From NCBI GenBank assembly GCA_947495295.1, contig CANLYJ010000006.1, forward strand, positions 161,052 through 225,051: 64,000 nucleotides of DNA, in the 5' to 3' direction. Shown here one piece after another: positions 24,474 through 33,560 of this stretch; the first letter of the stretch is position 1, and every line of letters begins with the position of its first letter. Under the pieces are notes generated by a model. That model was not told the origin of the DNA, searched no databases, and worked only from the letters and a program-made list of their open reading frames with translations. The stretch comes from an uncultured Paracoccaceae bacterium. GTDB taxonomy: Bacteria; Pseudomonadota; Alphaproteobacteria; Rhodobacterales; Rhodobacteraceae. The position numbers were made by a program, and so were the translations under genes.

Positions 24474-25988
24474 TCAACCGGCCATTTCGGTGCTCAGGAA
24501 CGCCTCAGGATCATCCACTTCAACCAGCCTTTTGCGTTGTATTTCCCAGAACCGGTTGCCCACATTGCGCAGGAAACTGCGGTCATGGCTGACCAGCAGG
24601 CAGGCAGCGCCATGGGCGATCAGCTCTTCCTCCAGCGCCTCTTGCCCTTCGATATCCAGATGGTTTGTGGGTTCGTCCAGCAGATAGAAATTCGGCTGTT
24701 GCAGCCGCAATATCAGCATCGCCAACCGGGCTTTCTGCCCGCCGGACAGCGCACCGATTTTCGTGTCCTGCATCTGGATATTCACCCCCGCACCGGCCAG
24801 CAAACCGCGCGCGCGCTGGTCGCCGACATCGAAGGCACCAGCCACTGCCGTCATCGGGGTATCATCATCCGACAACTGGCTAAGGTGTTGATCGGAATAG
24901 CCTTCCACGACGGTAGGCGCTGATTTCAGCCCAGGCACCTCTGCCGCGATAGCCCGGTGGATCAGTTTGATCAGCCGGGTCTTGCCCGTGCCATTGGTGC
25001 CCAGCAGCACGATGCGGTCGCCCGGGCTGATCCATTTCTTGCCCGAGGTGTAAAGTTGCCGCCCATCGGGCGTTTCCACGGTTACGTCATCCAATGATAT
25101 CAGCGCCTTGGCATGGGTGCCGCTATTGGTGAGCCGGATATCGCCTGCGCCGCGTTCCTGATGGGCAGGCTTTGCTGCCGCCTCGATCTTGGCTGCCCGT
25201 TCTGTCAACTGCTTCGTCTTGTTCACCAGCAGGTCAGAACCTGAATTGATCCCGATATTCTTGAGCTTGGCCGCCTGTTTGCGCAGCTGGCTGGCCTTGT
25301 TGAGATCATTGGCAAAGCGGCGTTCATCAGCCGCGTCAGCCTCATCCAGCGCCGCCCGCGCCTGGGTGAAGGGCAGGGCAAAGGTGCGGCTGCGTTCGGC
25401 CCGGAGAAACAAGGTACGATTGGTCACGGCATCCAGAAATGCGCGGTCATGTGAGGTGATCAGAGCCGGCACCTCGCGCGGCAGGGCACCCAGCCATTCC
25501 TGCAACAGACCAATGCGGTGCAGGTCCAGATGGTTGGTCGGTTCGTCCAGCAACAAAAGGTCCGGTTCGGTGATCCAGGCGGCGGCCAGAAGGGCGGTGC
25601 GCTGCCAGCCGCCGCTAAGTTCTGACAGGGGTTTGTGTTGCAGATCATAGGGGGTTTTCAGATCATCCAGCACGACATCAACCCGCCAGCTTTCATAGTC
25701 GGCCTGTTCTTGGGGAAGGGCGGCAAGCACATGATCGTAAAGGGTTTTGTCCAACGCAGCAGCAGGCACATTCTGTTCGACATGGCCCACACGCAGGCCC
25801 CTGGCGCGGGTGATATCGCCGGTCGTGGGTTCAAACGTGCCAGCAATACAGCCCATCAGGGTGGATTTGCCGCGCCCATTGGCGGCGACCAGCCCGATGC
25901 GGTCGCCTTTGGAAATGGTCAGGTTCAGATCAGTGAAAAGCGGGTCGCCAAGGGTCACACCCAGCGCGTTGATGTTGATGATTGTCAT
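24474..25988 (-). CDS. ABC-F family ATPase
   Basis: ABC-F proteins are soluble twin-ATPase factors that act on the ribosome, either in translation or in resistance to ribosome-targeting antibiotics. The 504-residue protein has two nucleotide-binding domains: Walker A AANGRGKST and GTNGTGKTR, signatures LSGGW and LSGGQ, and two DEPTNHLD Walker B motifs, joined by a charged helical linker (about 235-290). There are no membrane segments. The subfamily cannot be settled by eye. A short uORF with hairpins precedes it at 26065-26112. Confidence 0.92.
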   Translation of the reverse strand: MTIININALGVTLGDPLFTDLNLTISKGDRIGLVAANGRGKSTLMGCIAGTFEPTTGDITRARGLRVGHVEQNVPAAALDKTLYDHVLAALPQEQADYESWRVDVVLDDLKTPYDLQHKPLSELSGGWQRTALLAAAWITEPDLLLLDEPTNHLDLHRIGLLQEWLGALPREVPALITSHDRAFLDAVTNRTLFLRAERSRTFALPFTQARAALDEADAADERRFANDLNKASQLRKQAAKLKNIGINSGSDLLVNKTKQLTERAAKIEAAAKPAHQERGAGDIRLTNSGTHAKALISLDDVTVETPDGRQLYTSGKKWISPGDRIVLLGTNGTGKTRLIKLIHRAIAAEVPGLKSAPTVVEGYSDQHLSQLSDDDTPMTAVAGAFDVGDQRARGLLAGAGVNIQMQDTKIGALSGGQKARLAMLILRLQQPNFYLLDEPTNHLDIEGQEALEEELIAHGAACLLVSHDRSFLRNVGNRFWEIQRKRLVEVDDPEAFLSTEMAG

Positions 25989-26064
25989 ATCGGTCTCGGA
26001 TCAGGAAATGCCGCTGGCGCGGCGAGATGGGCAGACCGTTTCGGATCATGCCCTGCAAACGTAT

Positions 26065-26112
26065 TTACAGGGCGTGGCGGGGACCATGCTGAAGTCGGCG
26101 GATGATACGCAT
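26065..26112 (-). CDS. Possible leader peptide upstream of the ABC-F gene
   Basis: A 15-codon frame (MRIIRRLQHGPRHAL) lies 77 bases upstream of the ABC-F start. AGGAGG (26126-26131) precedes it, though at a long 13 bases. Its last codons and stop are part of a hairpin GCCCTG...CAGGGC, and a second hairpin GCCGC/GCGGC follows. The layout resembles ribosome-stalling attenuators found ahead of some antibiotic-resistance ABC-F genes. This is inference from arrangement only. Confidence 0.3.
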   Translation of the reverse strand: MRIIRRLQHGPRHAL

Positions 26113-26230
26113 GTTCAGCTTGTGCCCTCCTGTTGTTGGTGTTGACCGATACCTATAGCGTAGAATTGGACGCTTACGGGGTCAAGTAAACAGATCGGCG
26201 GGACAATCGTGGTCGGGTCCTCAACAAAAT

Positions 26231-26512
26231 TTATCCTGCAGATGTAACCGCACTGATCCCGCGCCGCTGAATGCACGCATTGATCGCCTCAGCGCCCGAT
26301 CGCGTCGCGCCAAGCCGGACAACGGCCGATGCACGCGGTAATGCGCCTTCGGGATTGGCGGATGGACGGCCGGGCGAAATCGAATAGGTTCCCGGCGCCT
26401 GTACCTCGTCCATGCAAGATTGGACCAGCGTTTTCTGCTGCGCTTCGGGAAGCGGTTTGCTCGTCATGCAGCCAGCCAGAAGGAGAACTGAAAAAATACA
26501 GATGTGCCGCAT
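26231..26512 (-). CDS. Small lipoprotein, function unknown
   Basis: A 93-residue product starts MRHICIFSVLLLAGCMTSKP, a clear lipoprotein signal with lipobox LAGC. The mature part is about 77 residues with two cysteines and a central Pro/Ser-rich stretch. I do not recognise a family. AAAGG precedes ATG 26512. It lies alone between the ABC-F leader region and dinB on the same strand. Confidence 0.7.
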   Translation of the reverse strand: MRHICIFSVLLLAGCMTSKPLPEAQQKTLVQSCMDEVQAPGTYSISPGRPSANPEGALPRASAVVRLGATRSGAEAINACIQRRGISAVTSAG

Positions 26513-26636
26513 CAGAATACCTTTGTTTCTCGGAGTATATTTCATCCGTTACTTACCACTGGGATCTTGGTCCATCAATTCGTCTATTTACGTCTCTCAA
26601 AACGGCAGACCATTGTTGAATGTATTGCGACTGTGT

Positions 26637-27890
26637 TTACCGCAACGCCCGCCCCTTGATGATCGCATCCGCCCCAAACTTCTGTCGGATCAGGTCGGCG
26701 GCTTTTTCTGCCTCTGCCCGTTTGCCGGCCTCGGGGTCAAGCAGGTCGCCCTCGCGGTCGGCCCCGTCAGCAGATGTGATGTCTGACAGGCCGACGCCCA
26801 GCAACCGGTATGGCCCCTTGTCCCCAACCTGATCGAACAGCCCCCGCGCAGTGCGATAGATCGTGTCGGCGATCTGGGTCGGGTGGTGCAGGCTCAGCCG
26901 TTTGGTGATCCCTTTGAAATCATGGGTCTTCAACTTCAGCGTCACAACCCGGCCCGCCTTGTCCTTGGCCTTGGCCCGTGCGCTGACCTTTTCGGACATC
27001 CGCCAGATATGCCCATCCAGAATGTCCACATTGCTGGTGTCTTCGTTGAATGTCGTTTCATTCGACAGGGTCTTAACCGGTGTGTGGGCGCTGATGCGCC
27101 GTCCGTCTTCGCCCCGCGCCAGGGAATAAAGCCGTTCGCCCATGCCACCGAAACGGTCATGCAGATCGCGCCGGTCCCAGCGCAGCAGATCGTCGAAAGT
27201 GCGGATGCCCGCATTGTTCAGACTTGTCTGCGCCGCAGGGCCAATCCCCCAGATCAGACGCACCGATTTAGGGCGCAGAAAGGCGGTGGTTTCCGCCTTT
27301 CCGATAATCGAAAACCCGCGTGGTTTATCGAGGTCAGAGGCGACCTTGGCCAGAAACTTGTTATGGGACAGGCCAATGGATCCGGTCAGTCCAATCTCGG
27401 ATTTCATCCGTTTGATCAGCCGTGCCAGCATGACCGCAGGAGGCGCATGGTGCAGGCGGGCGGTGCCGGTCAGGTCCATGAAAGCCTCGTCCAGTGACAG
27501 CGGTTCAACCACCGGCGTTAGTTCATCCATCATCGCCCGGATCGCGCGGGAGGCTTCGACATAGGCATCGAACCGCGGGCGGACGACAACGGCCTCCGGG
27601 CACAGTTTCAGAGCCTTGAACATGGGCATCGCCGATTTGACGCCCTTGATCCGGGCGACATAGCAGGCGGTGGACACCACGCCGCGCCGCCCGCCGCCGA
27701 TGATGACCGGTTTGTCAGCCAGTTCCGGGTTGTCGCGTTTTTCCACAGAGGCGTAGAATGCATCGCAATCCATATGGGCGATGCTGAGGTCGAACAGTTC
27801 AGGGTGCCGCGTCACCCGTGGGCTGCGGCATTGCGGACAGCGGGTTTCGCTGTCAAATGTGGTCAGACAATCGCGGCAAATTGCGGGCAT
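26637..27890 (-). CDS. dinB: DNA polymerase IV with N-terminal zinc-ribbon-like motif
   Basis: A Y-family translesion polymerase of 417 residues. Palm motifs are DCDAFYASVEK and SLDEAFMDL; the finger/HhH region includes IWGIGPAAQ; the little-finger domain follows. The N-terminus adds CRDC and CPQC, a small zinc-ribbon extension found in several alphaproteobacterial DinB proteins. ATG 27890 is preferred; GTG 27896 would add two residues. No LexA-type site is obvious. Confidence 0.95.
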   Translation of the reverse strand: MPAICRDCLTTFDSETRCPQCRSPRVTRHPELFDLSIAHMDCDAFYASVEKRDNPELADKPVIIGGGRRGVVSTACYVARIKGVKSAMPMFKALKLCPEAVVVRPRFDAYVEASRAIRAMMDELTPVVEPLSLDEAFMDLTGTARLHHAPPAVMLARLIKRMKSEIGLTGSIGLSHNKFLAKVASDLDKPRGFSIIGKAETTAFLRPKSVRLIWGIGPAAQTSLNNAGIRTFDDLLRWDRRDLHDRFGGMGERLYSLARGEDGRRISAHTPVKTLSNETTFNEDTSNVDILDGHIWRMSEKVSARAKAKDKAGRVVTLKLKTHDFKGITKRLSLHHPTQIADTIYRTARGLFDQVGDKGPYRLLGVGLSDITSADGADREGDLLDPEAGKRAEAEKAADLIRQKFGADAIIKGRALR

Positions 27891-27909
27891 GGGCACAGTC
27901 TAAAGGGCG

Positions 27910-28353
27910 ATGGATATGAGAACAACGGGGGCGCATCAGGGTGCGAAGGTCGCGCTGTTTCTGGGCGATCGGATTGTCAGCATCCTGCGCGACGATTTCC
28001 CCCATATCCATTATCCGAACCTGTGGGATCTGCCCGGGGGCGGGCGCGAAGGCGATGAGACGACATTTCAGACCATGGCGCGCGAGTTGGAGGAGGAATT
28101 GGGGCTGATCCTGCCCCCCGAAGCCGTGCTGTGGGAAAGCGCATTCCTGTCCAGCACCGACCCGACCAAATGGAATGCATTCTTTGTCGCGCAAATGCCC
28201 GTGACAGCGGTAGAAGACATCGTATTTGGTGACGAAGGGCAGCGCTGGGCGCTATACGATATGGATGCGTTTGTCGGGTTGCCAAACCGCGTGCCGACCT
28301 ACGGGGGACGGCTGGCGAAATGGGTGGCTGAGACGGGTGGGTTGGCGTCCTGA
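27910..28353 (+). CDS. Nudix hydrolase
   Basis: The 147-residue protein carries a complete Nudix box (GGGREGDE, then RELEEELGL, matching Gx5Ex7REUxEExGU), which binds metal and cleaves nucleoside diphosphate-X bonds. The substrate is unknown. It is divergent from dinB with about 20 bases between starts, so the two promoters must overlap or lie within the coding ends. It converges on the COG0523 gene. Confidence 0.88.
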   Translation: MDMRTTGAHQGAKVALFLGDRIVSILRDDFPHIHYPNLWDLPGGGREGDETTFQTMARELEEELGLILPPEAVLWESAFLSSTDPTKWNAFFVAQMPVTAVEDIVFGDEGQRWALYDMDAFVGLPNRVPTYGGRLAKWVAETGGLAS

Positions 28354-28407
28354 CCCTGGACCTCACCCGATCCTTCGATCAGCTGCTGCCATCCGCCTAC
28401 ACCACGG

Positions 28408-29616
28408 TCATGCCGCCTGTTCCGCCATGCGCCAGGACGGGAAAGGATCTGGAAAATCGGGCAGGGCGTCTGGCGATGATGCTACGTCTTCTGGCACAAG
28501 GGCTGCATCAAGCCGTGCCTTGATGCCGGCCCAGTCGATGCCGGACCCGATAAACACGAGTTCTTGCCGCCGGTCGCCCCACGGTTCTTGCCAATGCGCG
28601 GTCATGTAGCTCTCAATACTCTCATGCTGGGGCCAGCGATCTTCTGGGACCGATGCCCACCATGTGCCCAGCGGTTTGATTGACGACAGCGCCCCAGCCA
28701 ATGAAAACTCTGCCACCCAATCGGGACGGGTTGCGATCCAGAAATGCCCCTTGGCGCGGATCACGCCCCCCAGATCGCCATTCAGCACCGACATGATTTT
28801 TTCGGGCTCGAACGGTCGGCGCGCGCGGTAAACAAATGACGCGACGCCATATTCTTCAGTTTCAGGGACGTGATCGGCAAAGCCATACAGCTCTTTGGCC
28901 CACATCGGATGTTCATGCGCCTTGTCAAAGTCGAACAGCCCTGTGTTCAGAATGGCATCGGCAGGTACATCCGAATGGTTTGTTTCGATGATCCTTGTGT
29001 CGGCGTTCAGGCTGCGGATGATCTGGCGGGCGGCTTCCACTTGATGGGGTTCGGCATCCGCGACTTTGTTCAGCACAACAACATCGGCAAATTCGATCTG
29101 TTCAACCAACAAATTCACCAATGTACGCTCATCATTCTGGCCCAGCACCTCGCCCCGGTCGCGTAGGAAATCATGGCTGGAATAGTCGCGCAGCAGGTTC
29201 ACCGCGTCCACAACCGTTACCATCGTATCCAGCCGGGCAACGTCAGACAGGCTGATCCCATCCTCATCACGAAAATCGAAAGTGGCGGCGACGGGCAAAG
29301 GCTCGGAAATGCCGGTGGATTCGATCAACAGATAGTCAAAGCGTGCTTCAGATGCCAGCCTGCGGACCTCTGCCAGAAGATCATCCCGCAGCGTGCAACA
29401 GATGCACCCATTCGACATCTCGACCAGTGTTTCATCGGTGCGGCTAAGCGCGGTATCGGCCCGCACAAGATCGGCATCGATATTCACCTCTGACATGTCG
29501 TTGACGATCACGGCAACGCGGCGACCATCGCGGTTGTTCAACACGCGGTTAAGCAGCGTGGTCTTCCCCGCGCCAAGAAAACCAGAGAGGACGGTGACAG
29601 GGAGTTTTTCGGCCAT
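28408..29616 (-). CDS. COG0523 zinc-homeostasis GTPase (ZigA/YciC-like)
   Basis: A G3E-family P-loop GTPase of 402 residues, thought to deliver zinc to client proteins in scarcity. The Walker A is GFLGAGKTT, the metal motif is GCICC (in [11 protein letters not shown]), and the guanine motif is VLNKVAD; a CobW C-terminal domain follows (about 265-370). It has its own Zur-type palindrome 44 bases upstream (29660-29681) and lies next to zevB/zevA/znuA, which supports a zinc role rather than a cobalamin one. Confidence 0.9.
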   Translation of the reverse strand: MAEKLPVTVLSGFLGAGKTTLLNRVLNNRDGRRVAVIVNDMSEVNIDADLVRADTALSRTDETLVEMSNGCICCTLRDDLLAEVRRLASEARFDYLLIESTGISEPLPVAATFDFRDEDGISLSDVARLDTMVTVVDAVNLLRDYSSHDFLRDRGEVLGQNDERTLVNLLVEQIEFADVVVLNKVADAEPHQVEAARQIIRSLNADTRIIETNHSDVPADAILNTGLFDFDKAHEHPMWAKELYGFADHVPETEEYGVASFVYRARRPFEPEKIMSVLNGDLGGVIRAKGHFWIATRPDWVAEFSLAGALSSIKPLGTWWASVPEDRWPQHESIESYMTAHWQEPWGDRRQELVFIGSGIDWAGIKARLDAALVPEDVASSPDALPDFPDPFPSWRMAEQAA

Positions 29617-29659
29617 TGGGTGCGTATCCTTGAAAGAATTGAGCTCTATTTCGCATAGA

Positions 29660-29681
29660 TGTAATGTTATGACATAACATT
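29660..29681 (-). promoter_or_regulatory. Zur-type operator of the COG0523 gene
   Basis: AATGTTATGACATAACATT (29663-29681) is a near-perfect palindrome about one base off centre symmetry. The 11-mer TGTAATGTTAT beginning at 29660 recurs exactly, in inverse orientation, before znuA. Confidence 0.8.
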
Positions 29682-29701
29682 TATTGGGAAAGCAAGACGC
29701 C

Positions 29702-30583
29702 TTAACTTAGATAGGGCAACAACATGCCCATACTCATGGCGACGATCAGGATGCCGCCCGTGACGTGTAGCGTGGCCGATACGGTTTGCATGGCGGTCTG
29801 ATCCCGCGCGCCAAACGCGGTCAGCCATCGCGCGGCCACGCCAGAGGTGGCAACCGTCAGGTTGAACGCCGCAGTCCCAAACCCCATCGTGATCACCGCA
29901 AGGCATCCCACCGCAAAAGCATCAAACCGGGCCGCGATAACCAGAACAAACAGCGCCCCGGTGCAGGGCCTGATTGCGATACTGGCGATAAGCGCCACAG
30001 CATCGCGGGCCGAATGCAAGGTGGCAACTTCCGTAACGCTGGGGCCGTGGGTATGGCCACAACAACCATCTGCCGCATGTCTGGCCTGACCCATCCTGTG
30101 CAAAATCCGCGCGCCCCGAAACACAAGCACAGCACCGATCACGGCAATCGCTGCATAGCTTGCAGGCGCAAGCCAGCGTTCGGTCATCGCAGCCAAGTCA
30201 CCCGACTGCATTTGCAAAAGAAAAACGAGCCCGCCAACTAACACAATAGCCGTTGCCGCCTGTGCCAAGCTGGATAGCACTGTCAAAACGCTCAGGCGTT
30301 TTAGGGTCACACCGCTGGCCAATGCCGCCCCGCCAATCAGCACCTTTCCGTGCCCCGGGCCAAGCGCATGGAAAAACCCATATGCAGCGGTAGCCCCACA
30401 TAATGTCCAGACGGCCTGCGGATCACCGGCCTGAATGCCGCGCAATGCACCGGCCATCGCATTTTGGAAAATGCGCTGTTCACCAGCCGCCCATCGCTGC
30501 ATGTCAAACCATGGTACAAAGGCCCACGCGGCGGCCCCGACGGACAGAATGCAAAACACGATAACACCAAGCTTTAGCCGCAT
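29702..30583 (-). CDS. zevB: NicO/RcnA-like transporter, putative ZevB
   Basis: A 293-residue membrane protein of the NicO superfamily, with about six to seven hydrophobic segments, [14 protein letters not shown] (the metal-binding HxxxxGH-type motif) in the first half, and a cytoplasmic or periplasmic loop with CCGHTHG. It overlaps the DUF1007 gene by 10 bases, which itself follows znuA. In Haemophilus influenzae a DUF1007 plus NicO-like pair, ZevAB, is a zinc uptake system; I infer the same here from pairing and the Zur context. Nickel or cobalt transport is the alternative. Confidence 0.75.
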   Translation of the reverse strand: MRLKLGVIVFCILSVGAAAWAFVPWFDMQRWAAGEQRIFQNAMAGALRGIQAGDPQAVWTLCGATAAYGFFHALGPGHGKVLIGGAALASGVTLKRLSVLTVLSSLAQAATAIVLVGGLVFLLQMQSGDLAAMTERWLAPASYAAIAVIGAVLVFRGARILHRMGQARHAADGCCGHTHGPSVTEVATLHSARDAVALIASIAIRPCTGALFVLVIAARFDAFAVGCLAVITMGFGTAAFNLTVATSGVAARWLTAFGARDQTAMQTVSATLHVTGGILIVAMSMGMLLPYLS

Positions 30584-31221
30584 GTCAGCTGAACCTCGTC
30601 AGAAAACAGGCGCCCGACATTCTGCTGGCTCGGCGTTTCCTCGCGCCCCAATGCGGCCAGCTTTTCCTGCAAGGCGCTTTCGGCGGCGTCCGGTTCAAAG
30701 GATACGATCTGTGCCTCACAGCCCTGCGGTAACGCTATCGGGTTGGTCGCAGGCAGAATGGTGTAGGCGTAAAAGAAAATCGGGTCATAAAGGCGCAGGA
30801 CAGCAGGGGTATCACCAATCCGAACCGGCTGCGACAAAGGCAGGTCAAACGACACTTCAACCTGATTGTTCGCAAGCGTAGCAGCGGCAGCCTCGGGGCG
30901 TCCCAGAGAATAATCCTGCCCTGCAACTTCAAGGTAGACGTCACCTTTGTACTCGGGATCCCAGTTGGTTTCGCCATCGATCACGGCGGCGCGGTCTGCA
31001 TCATTAAACACGCCATCGCCGTCCTTATCTAAATTCAGGGATTCAAAAAGAATAAGCGTGGTGAATTCGTCATAAGTCCATGAAATCCGCAGCGCATTCA
31101 GGTGCCCCTCACCATCAAAAATGAACCCGGTGCGCGCATCCACAAACACATGCGGATGTGCCGTGGCCGTTCCGCCAAGGCACATCGCAGTAAGTAGAAT
31201 GGTCCAAAAGATGCGCAACAC
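30574..31221 (-). CDS. zevA: Periplasmic DUF1007 protein, putative ZevA
   Basis: A signal peptide (LRIFWTILLTAMCLGGTATA) is followed by HPHVFVDARTGF, the hallmark start of mature DUF1007 proteins; N-terminal histidines could bind metal. Near residue 75 there is DKDGDGVFNDAD, an EF-hand-like acidic loop. ZevA of H. influenzae is the family member with an assigned zinc role. The start is uncertain: GTG 31221 gives a normal signal peptide, while TTG 31245 would overlap znuA by 17 bases. It overlaps zevB by 10 bases. Confidence 0.8.
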   Translation of the reverse strand: MLRIFWTILLTAMCLGGTATAHPHVFVDARTGFIFDGEGHLNALRISWTYDEFTTLILFESLNLDKDGDGVFNDADRAAVIDGETNWDPEYKGDVYLEVAGQDYSLGRPEAAAATLANNQVEVSFDLPLSQPVRIGDTPAVLRLYDPIFFYAYTILPATNPIALPQGCEAQIVSFEPDAAESALQEKLAALGREETPSQQNVGRLFSDEVQLTCG

Positions 31222-31228
31222 GCCGCCG

Positions 31229-32236
31229 CTACATGCAGCCCGCAAGGGCGGTTGACAGGTTTCGGATCAGTTGCGGGTATAGCGCCGATCCCGGTTCCAG
31301 ATCGGATCCAAGCGGATCAAGAATACCGGTCTGCGCCGTTGTCCCGTCCAGAACCGTTTCCACAAGGCCCGGGTTGAACTGCGGTTCTGCCAGAACGCAA
31401 TCGATCCCCTCATCAGCGATCCGTGCCTGAATTTCTGCAATCCGTGCCGGGCTCGGGTCAGACGCGTCGCCAATTGAGATTGCACCAGATGCCGGGAAGT
31501 CAAAATCGGCTTCAAAATACTGATAGGCGTCATGAAACACAATGAACCGGCCGTCGCGGGCAGGGTCCAGCGTGGCGTTCACGTCGTCAATCAGGGCCTG
31601 GATTTCGGCACGACCTGCTGCGGCATTTGCAAAATACGCACCGGCGTTATCAGGGTCAGCGGCAGACAGTTGACCTGCAACCACATTCAGCCATGTCATT
31701 GCATTTTGCGGCGACAGCCATGCATGGGGGTCATGTGCGCCATGATCATGCCCGTCTTCCTCGTGATCATGGTCGTCATGCCCGGCTTCTTCATGTTCAT
31801 GATCATCATGATCTTTGTGACCGTCCTCATCATCATGGTCCGCATGATGATCATCGCCATGTGCGTCATGCGCCTCGAACAATGCGCTTTCGCGAAACGC
31901 CAGCTCAATCGTGTCATCAGCCTCTAGCAATGTCGTAACAGCCGCATCCGGGGCCAGGGTTTCAAGCGTGTCTGTCAGCCATGGTGTCAGATCGGGGCCG
32001 ATCCAGAACACAAGATCGGCGTTCTGCAATGCGGCCGCCTCGGACGGGCGCAAGCTGTATTCATGCGGGCTGGCACCGGGTTGCACAATCAGATCGGGCG
32101 TGCCGACACCGTCCATCACACGGGCGACCAGCGAATGTACCGGCGCGATATCAACAGCAACCTGTGGTGCCTCTGCAAAAGCGGCACCCCCCGTCAAAAC
32201 AGCCGTAAGTGAGAGGGTGGTAAGCGTTCTGGACAT
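31229..32236 (-). CDS. znuA: Zinc ABC transporter substrate-binding protein
   Basis: The periplasmic zinc receptor of ZnuABC, 335 residues, with a signal peptide ending GGAAFAE. Cluster A-1 fold markers are IAPVHSLVARVM, GASPHEYSLRPS, and DPHAWLSP, with histidines as zinc ligands. Between them, at about residues 120-170, is a long His/Asp/Glu-rich loop typical of zinc-specific members. The gene is divergent from zur, with two Zur-type sites in the 56-base gap, and heads a znuA-zevA-zevB unit. Confidence 0.95.
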   Translation of the reverse strand: MSRTLTTLSLTAVLTGGAAFAEAPQVAVDIAPVHSLVARVMDGVGTPDLIVQPGASPHEYSLRPSEAAALQNADLVFWIGPDLTPWLTDTLETLAPDAAVTTLLEADDTIELAFRESALFEAHDAHGDDHHADHDDEDGHKDHDDHEHEEAGHDDHDHEEDGHDHGAHDPHAWLSPQNAMTWLNVVAGQLSAADPDNAGAYFANAAAGRAEIQALIDDVNATLDPARDGRFIVFHDAYQYFEADFDFPASGAISIGDASDPSPARIAEIQARIADEGIDCVLAEPQFNPGLVETVLDGTTAQTGILDPLGSDLEPGSALYPQLIRNLSTALAGCM

Positions 32237-32249
32237 TGGAGTCTCCGTG

Positions 32250-32267
32250 TGATCTTATAACATTACA
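32250..32267 (-). promoter_or_regulatory. Zur-type operator, znuA side
   Basis: Reading on the minus strand, TGTAATGTTATAAGATCA shares the 11-mer TGTAATGTTAT with the site before the COG0523 gene. It lies 14-31 bases upstream of the znuA start codon, suited to blocking transcription. Confidence 0.75.
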
Positions 32268-32279
32268 GGCCAGATAGAC

Positions 32280-32297
32280 GAAATGTAATAACATGAC
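32280..32297 (+). promoter_or_regulatory. Zur-type operator overlapping the zur start
   Basis: GAAATGTAATAACATGAC approximates the palindrome AATGTTATAACATT and includes the zur ATG (32293-32295). No ribosome-binding site precedes that ATG. Confidence 0.7.
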
Positions 32298-32808
32298 AAG
32301 TGACTCCAGAAAACGCGACAGCGGCGATGGCCCCCTTGGGTTCACGCATCATGACCACGGTGCCTGCGTGACCGATGCGCTTGCCGCGGCCGAGGCGCGT
32401 TGCGCAGCTGAGGGGCTGCGTTTTACGCCCGTGCGGCGCAAGGTGCTGGAAATCCTGTTGCAGGAACACCGCGCGCTTGGCGCCTATACGATATTGGACC
32501 GGCTGCGTGAGGGCGGGTTTGGGTCACAACCGCCCGTTGCATATCGCGCATTGGATTTTCTGGTCGCAAACGGTCTGGCCCATAAGATCGAGCGGCTGAA
32601 CGCCTTTATTGCCTGCGTCCATCCCAGCCAATCGCACACACCTGCATTTATGATTTGTCGCCTTTGCGATGCCGTGGCTGAAACACAATCGTCGCCTGCA
32701 CGCGGCGCGTTGGGAGACGCCGCCCGCGCCACAGGTTTCCGGATCGAACGCACCGTGGTTGAGGCCGAAGGCGTTTGCCCTGCCTGCGTTGACAAGGCCG
32801 ACGCATGA
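32293..32808 (+). CDS. zur: Zinc uptake regulator Zur (Fur family)
   Basis: A 171-residue Fur-family repressor. It has an N-terminal THHDHGAC metal-rich segment, the winged helix (LRFTPVRRKVLEILLQEHRALGAYTILDRL), and two CxxC zinc sites (MICRLC and VCPACV), all usual for Zur. It precedes znuC with a 4-base overlap, so it represses its own operon with zinc bound. There is no Shine-Dalgarno sequence, and the start lies inside a Zur-type site. No better start is visible, since the N-terminal histidines are needed. Confidence 0.93.
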   Translation: MTSDSRKRDSGDGPLGFTHHDHGACVTDALAAAEARCAAEGLRFTPVRRKVLEILLQEHRALGAYTILDRLREGGFGSQPPVAYRALDFLVANGLAHKIERLNAFIACVHPSQSHTPAFMICRLCDAVAETQSSPARGALGDAARATGFRIERTVVEAEGVCPACVDKADA

Positions 32809-33560
32809 GCCTCGTTCAGGTGAAAGACCTCAGCGTCCGTTATGGCGCCAGGACTGTGCTGTCGCGCGTGTCCTTGCATGTTGACCCAGGCGAGATCGTG
32901 ACGATTGTCGGGCCGAACGGGTCTGGCAAAACCAGCCTGTTGCGGGCGATTATCGGTGCGGTACGGCCGATCAAGGGAAGTGTGACACGCGGGCGCGACG
33001 TGACAATCGGATACGTCCCGCAAAAACTGCATATCGACGAAACATTGCCGATTACCGTGGCGCGGTTTCTGAAACTGCCCGGCGGTGTGACCGGGGCACA
33101 AATCGATGACGCCCTGACCCAGGCAGGTGTGCCGGATCTGTCCAAGGCGCAATTGTCACAGCTTTCCGGCGGGCAGTTCCAGCGGGTCCTGCTGGCGCGG
33201 GCATTGATCGGAAAACCTGACCTGCTGCTGTTGGACGAAGCGACCCAAGGGCTCGACCAACGCGGATCAGCCTCGTTTTACCAGCAGATCGAAAAAGTGC
33301 GGCAGGACACTGGCTGCGCCGTTCTGATGATCAGTCATGAATTGCATGTGGTGATGAGCGCATCCGACAGGGTTGTGTGCCTCAACGGTCATGTCTGCTG
33401 CGAAGGCACGCCTGCCGTTGTTGCCTCTGCGCCGGAATACCGTGCGCTATTCGGGACCGGCACAGGTGGCGCATTGGCGCTGTACCGACATGAACATGAT
33501 CACGGGCATGACCATGGTGATCATAGTCACGATCACAATCACACCGAGGCCGCTGAATAA
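32805..33560 (+). CDS. znuC: Zinc ABC transporter ATP-binding protein with His-rich tail
   Basis: The 251-residue ATPase has Walker A GPNGSGKTS, signature LSGGQFQRVLLARAL, Walker B LLLLDEATQ and an H-loop SHELH. After residue about 225 comes a short tail rich in His and Asp (HEHDHGHDHGDHSHDHNH), which could buffer zinc at the cytoplasmic exit. Start and stop overlap zur and znuB, so the three are translated as a coupled unit. Confidence 0.95.
   Translation: MSLVQVKDLSVRYGARTVLSRVSLHVDPGEIVTIVGPNGSGKTSLLRAIIGAVRPIKGSVTRGRDVTIGYVPQKLHIDETLPITVARFLKLPGGVTGAQIDDALTQAGVPDLSKAQLSQLSGGQFQRVLLARALIGKPDLLLLDEATQGLDQRGSASFYQQIEKVRQDTGCAVLMISHELHVVMSASDRVVCLNGHVCCEGTPAVVASAPEYRALFGTGTGGALALYRHEHDHGHDHGDHSHDHNHTEAAE

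Noticed and set aside
26008..26145. Plus-strand frame of 45 codons ending SCCWC, considered as a RiPP precursor or cysteine leader peptide
   Set aside because: The only AGGA lies one base from the ATG, no biosynthetic genes are near, and the frame is continuous with an antisense frame of the ABC-F gene.
29702..30583. Nickel/cobalt efflux protein RcnA as the call
   Set aside because: Pairing with DUF1007, overlap with the znuA unit and Zur sites fit ZevB better, though nickel or cobalt is not excluded.
31532..31938. Plus-strand frames rich in Met, His and Asp
   Set aside because: They are the complement of the His/Asp-rich loop of znuA.
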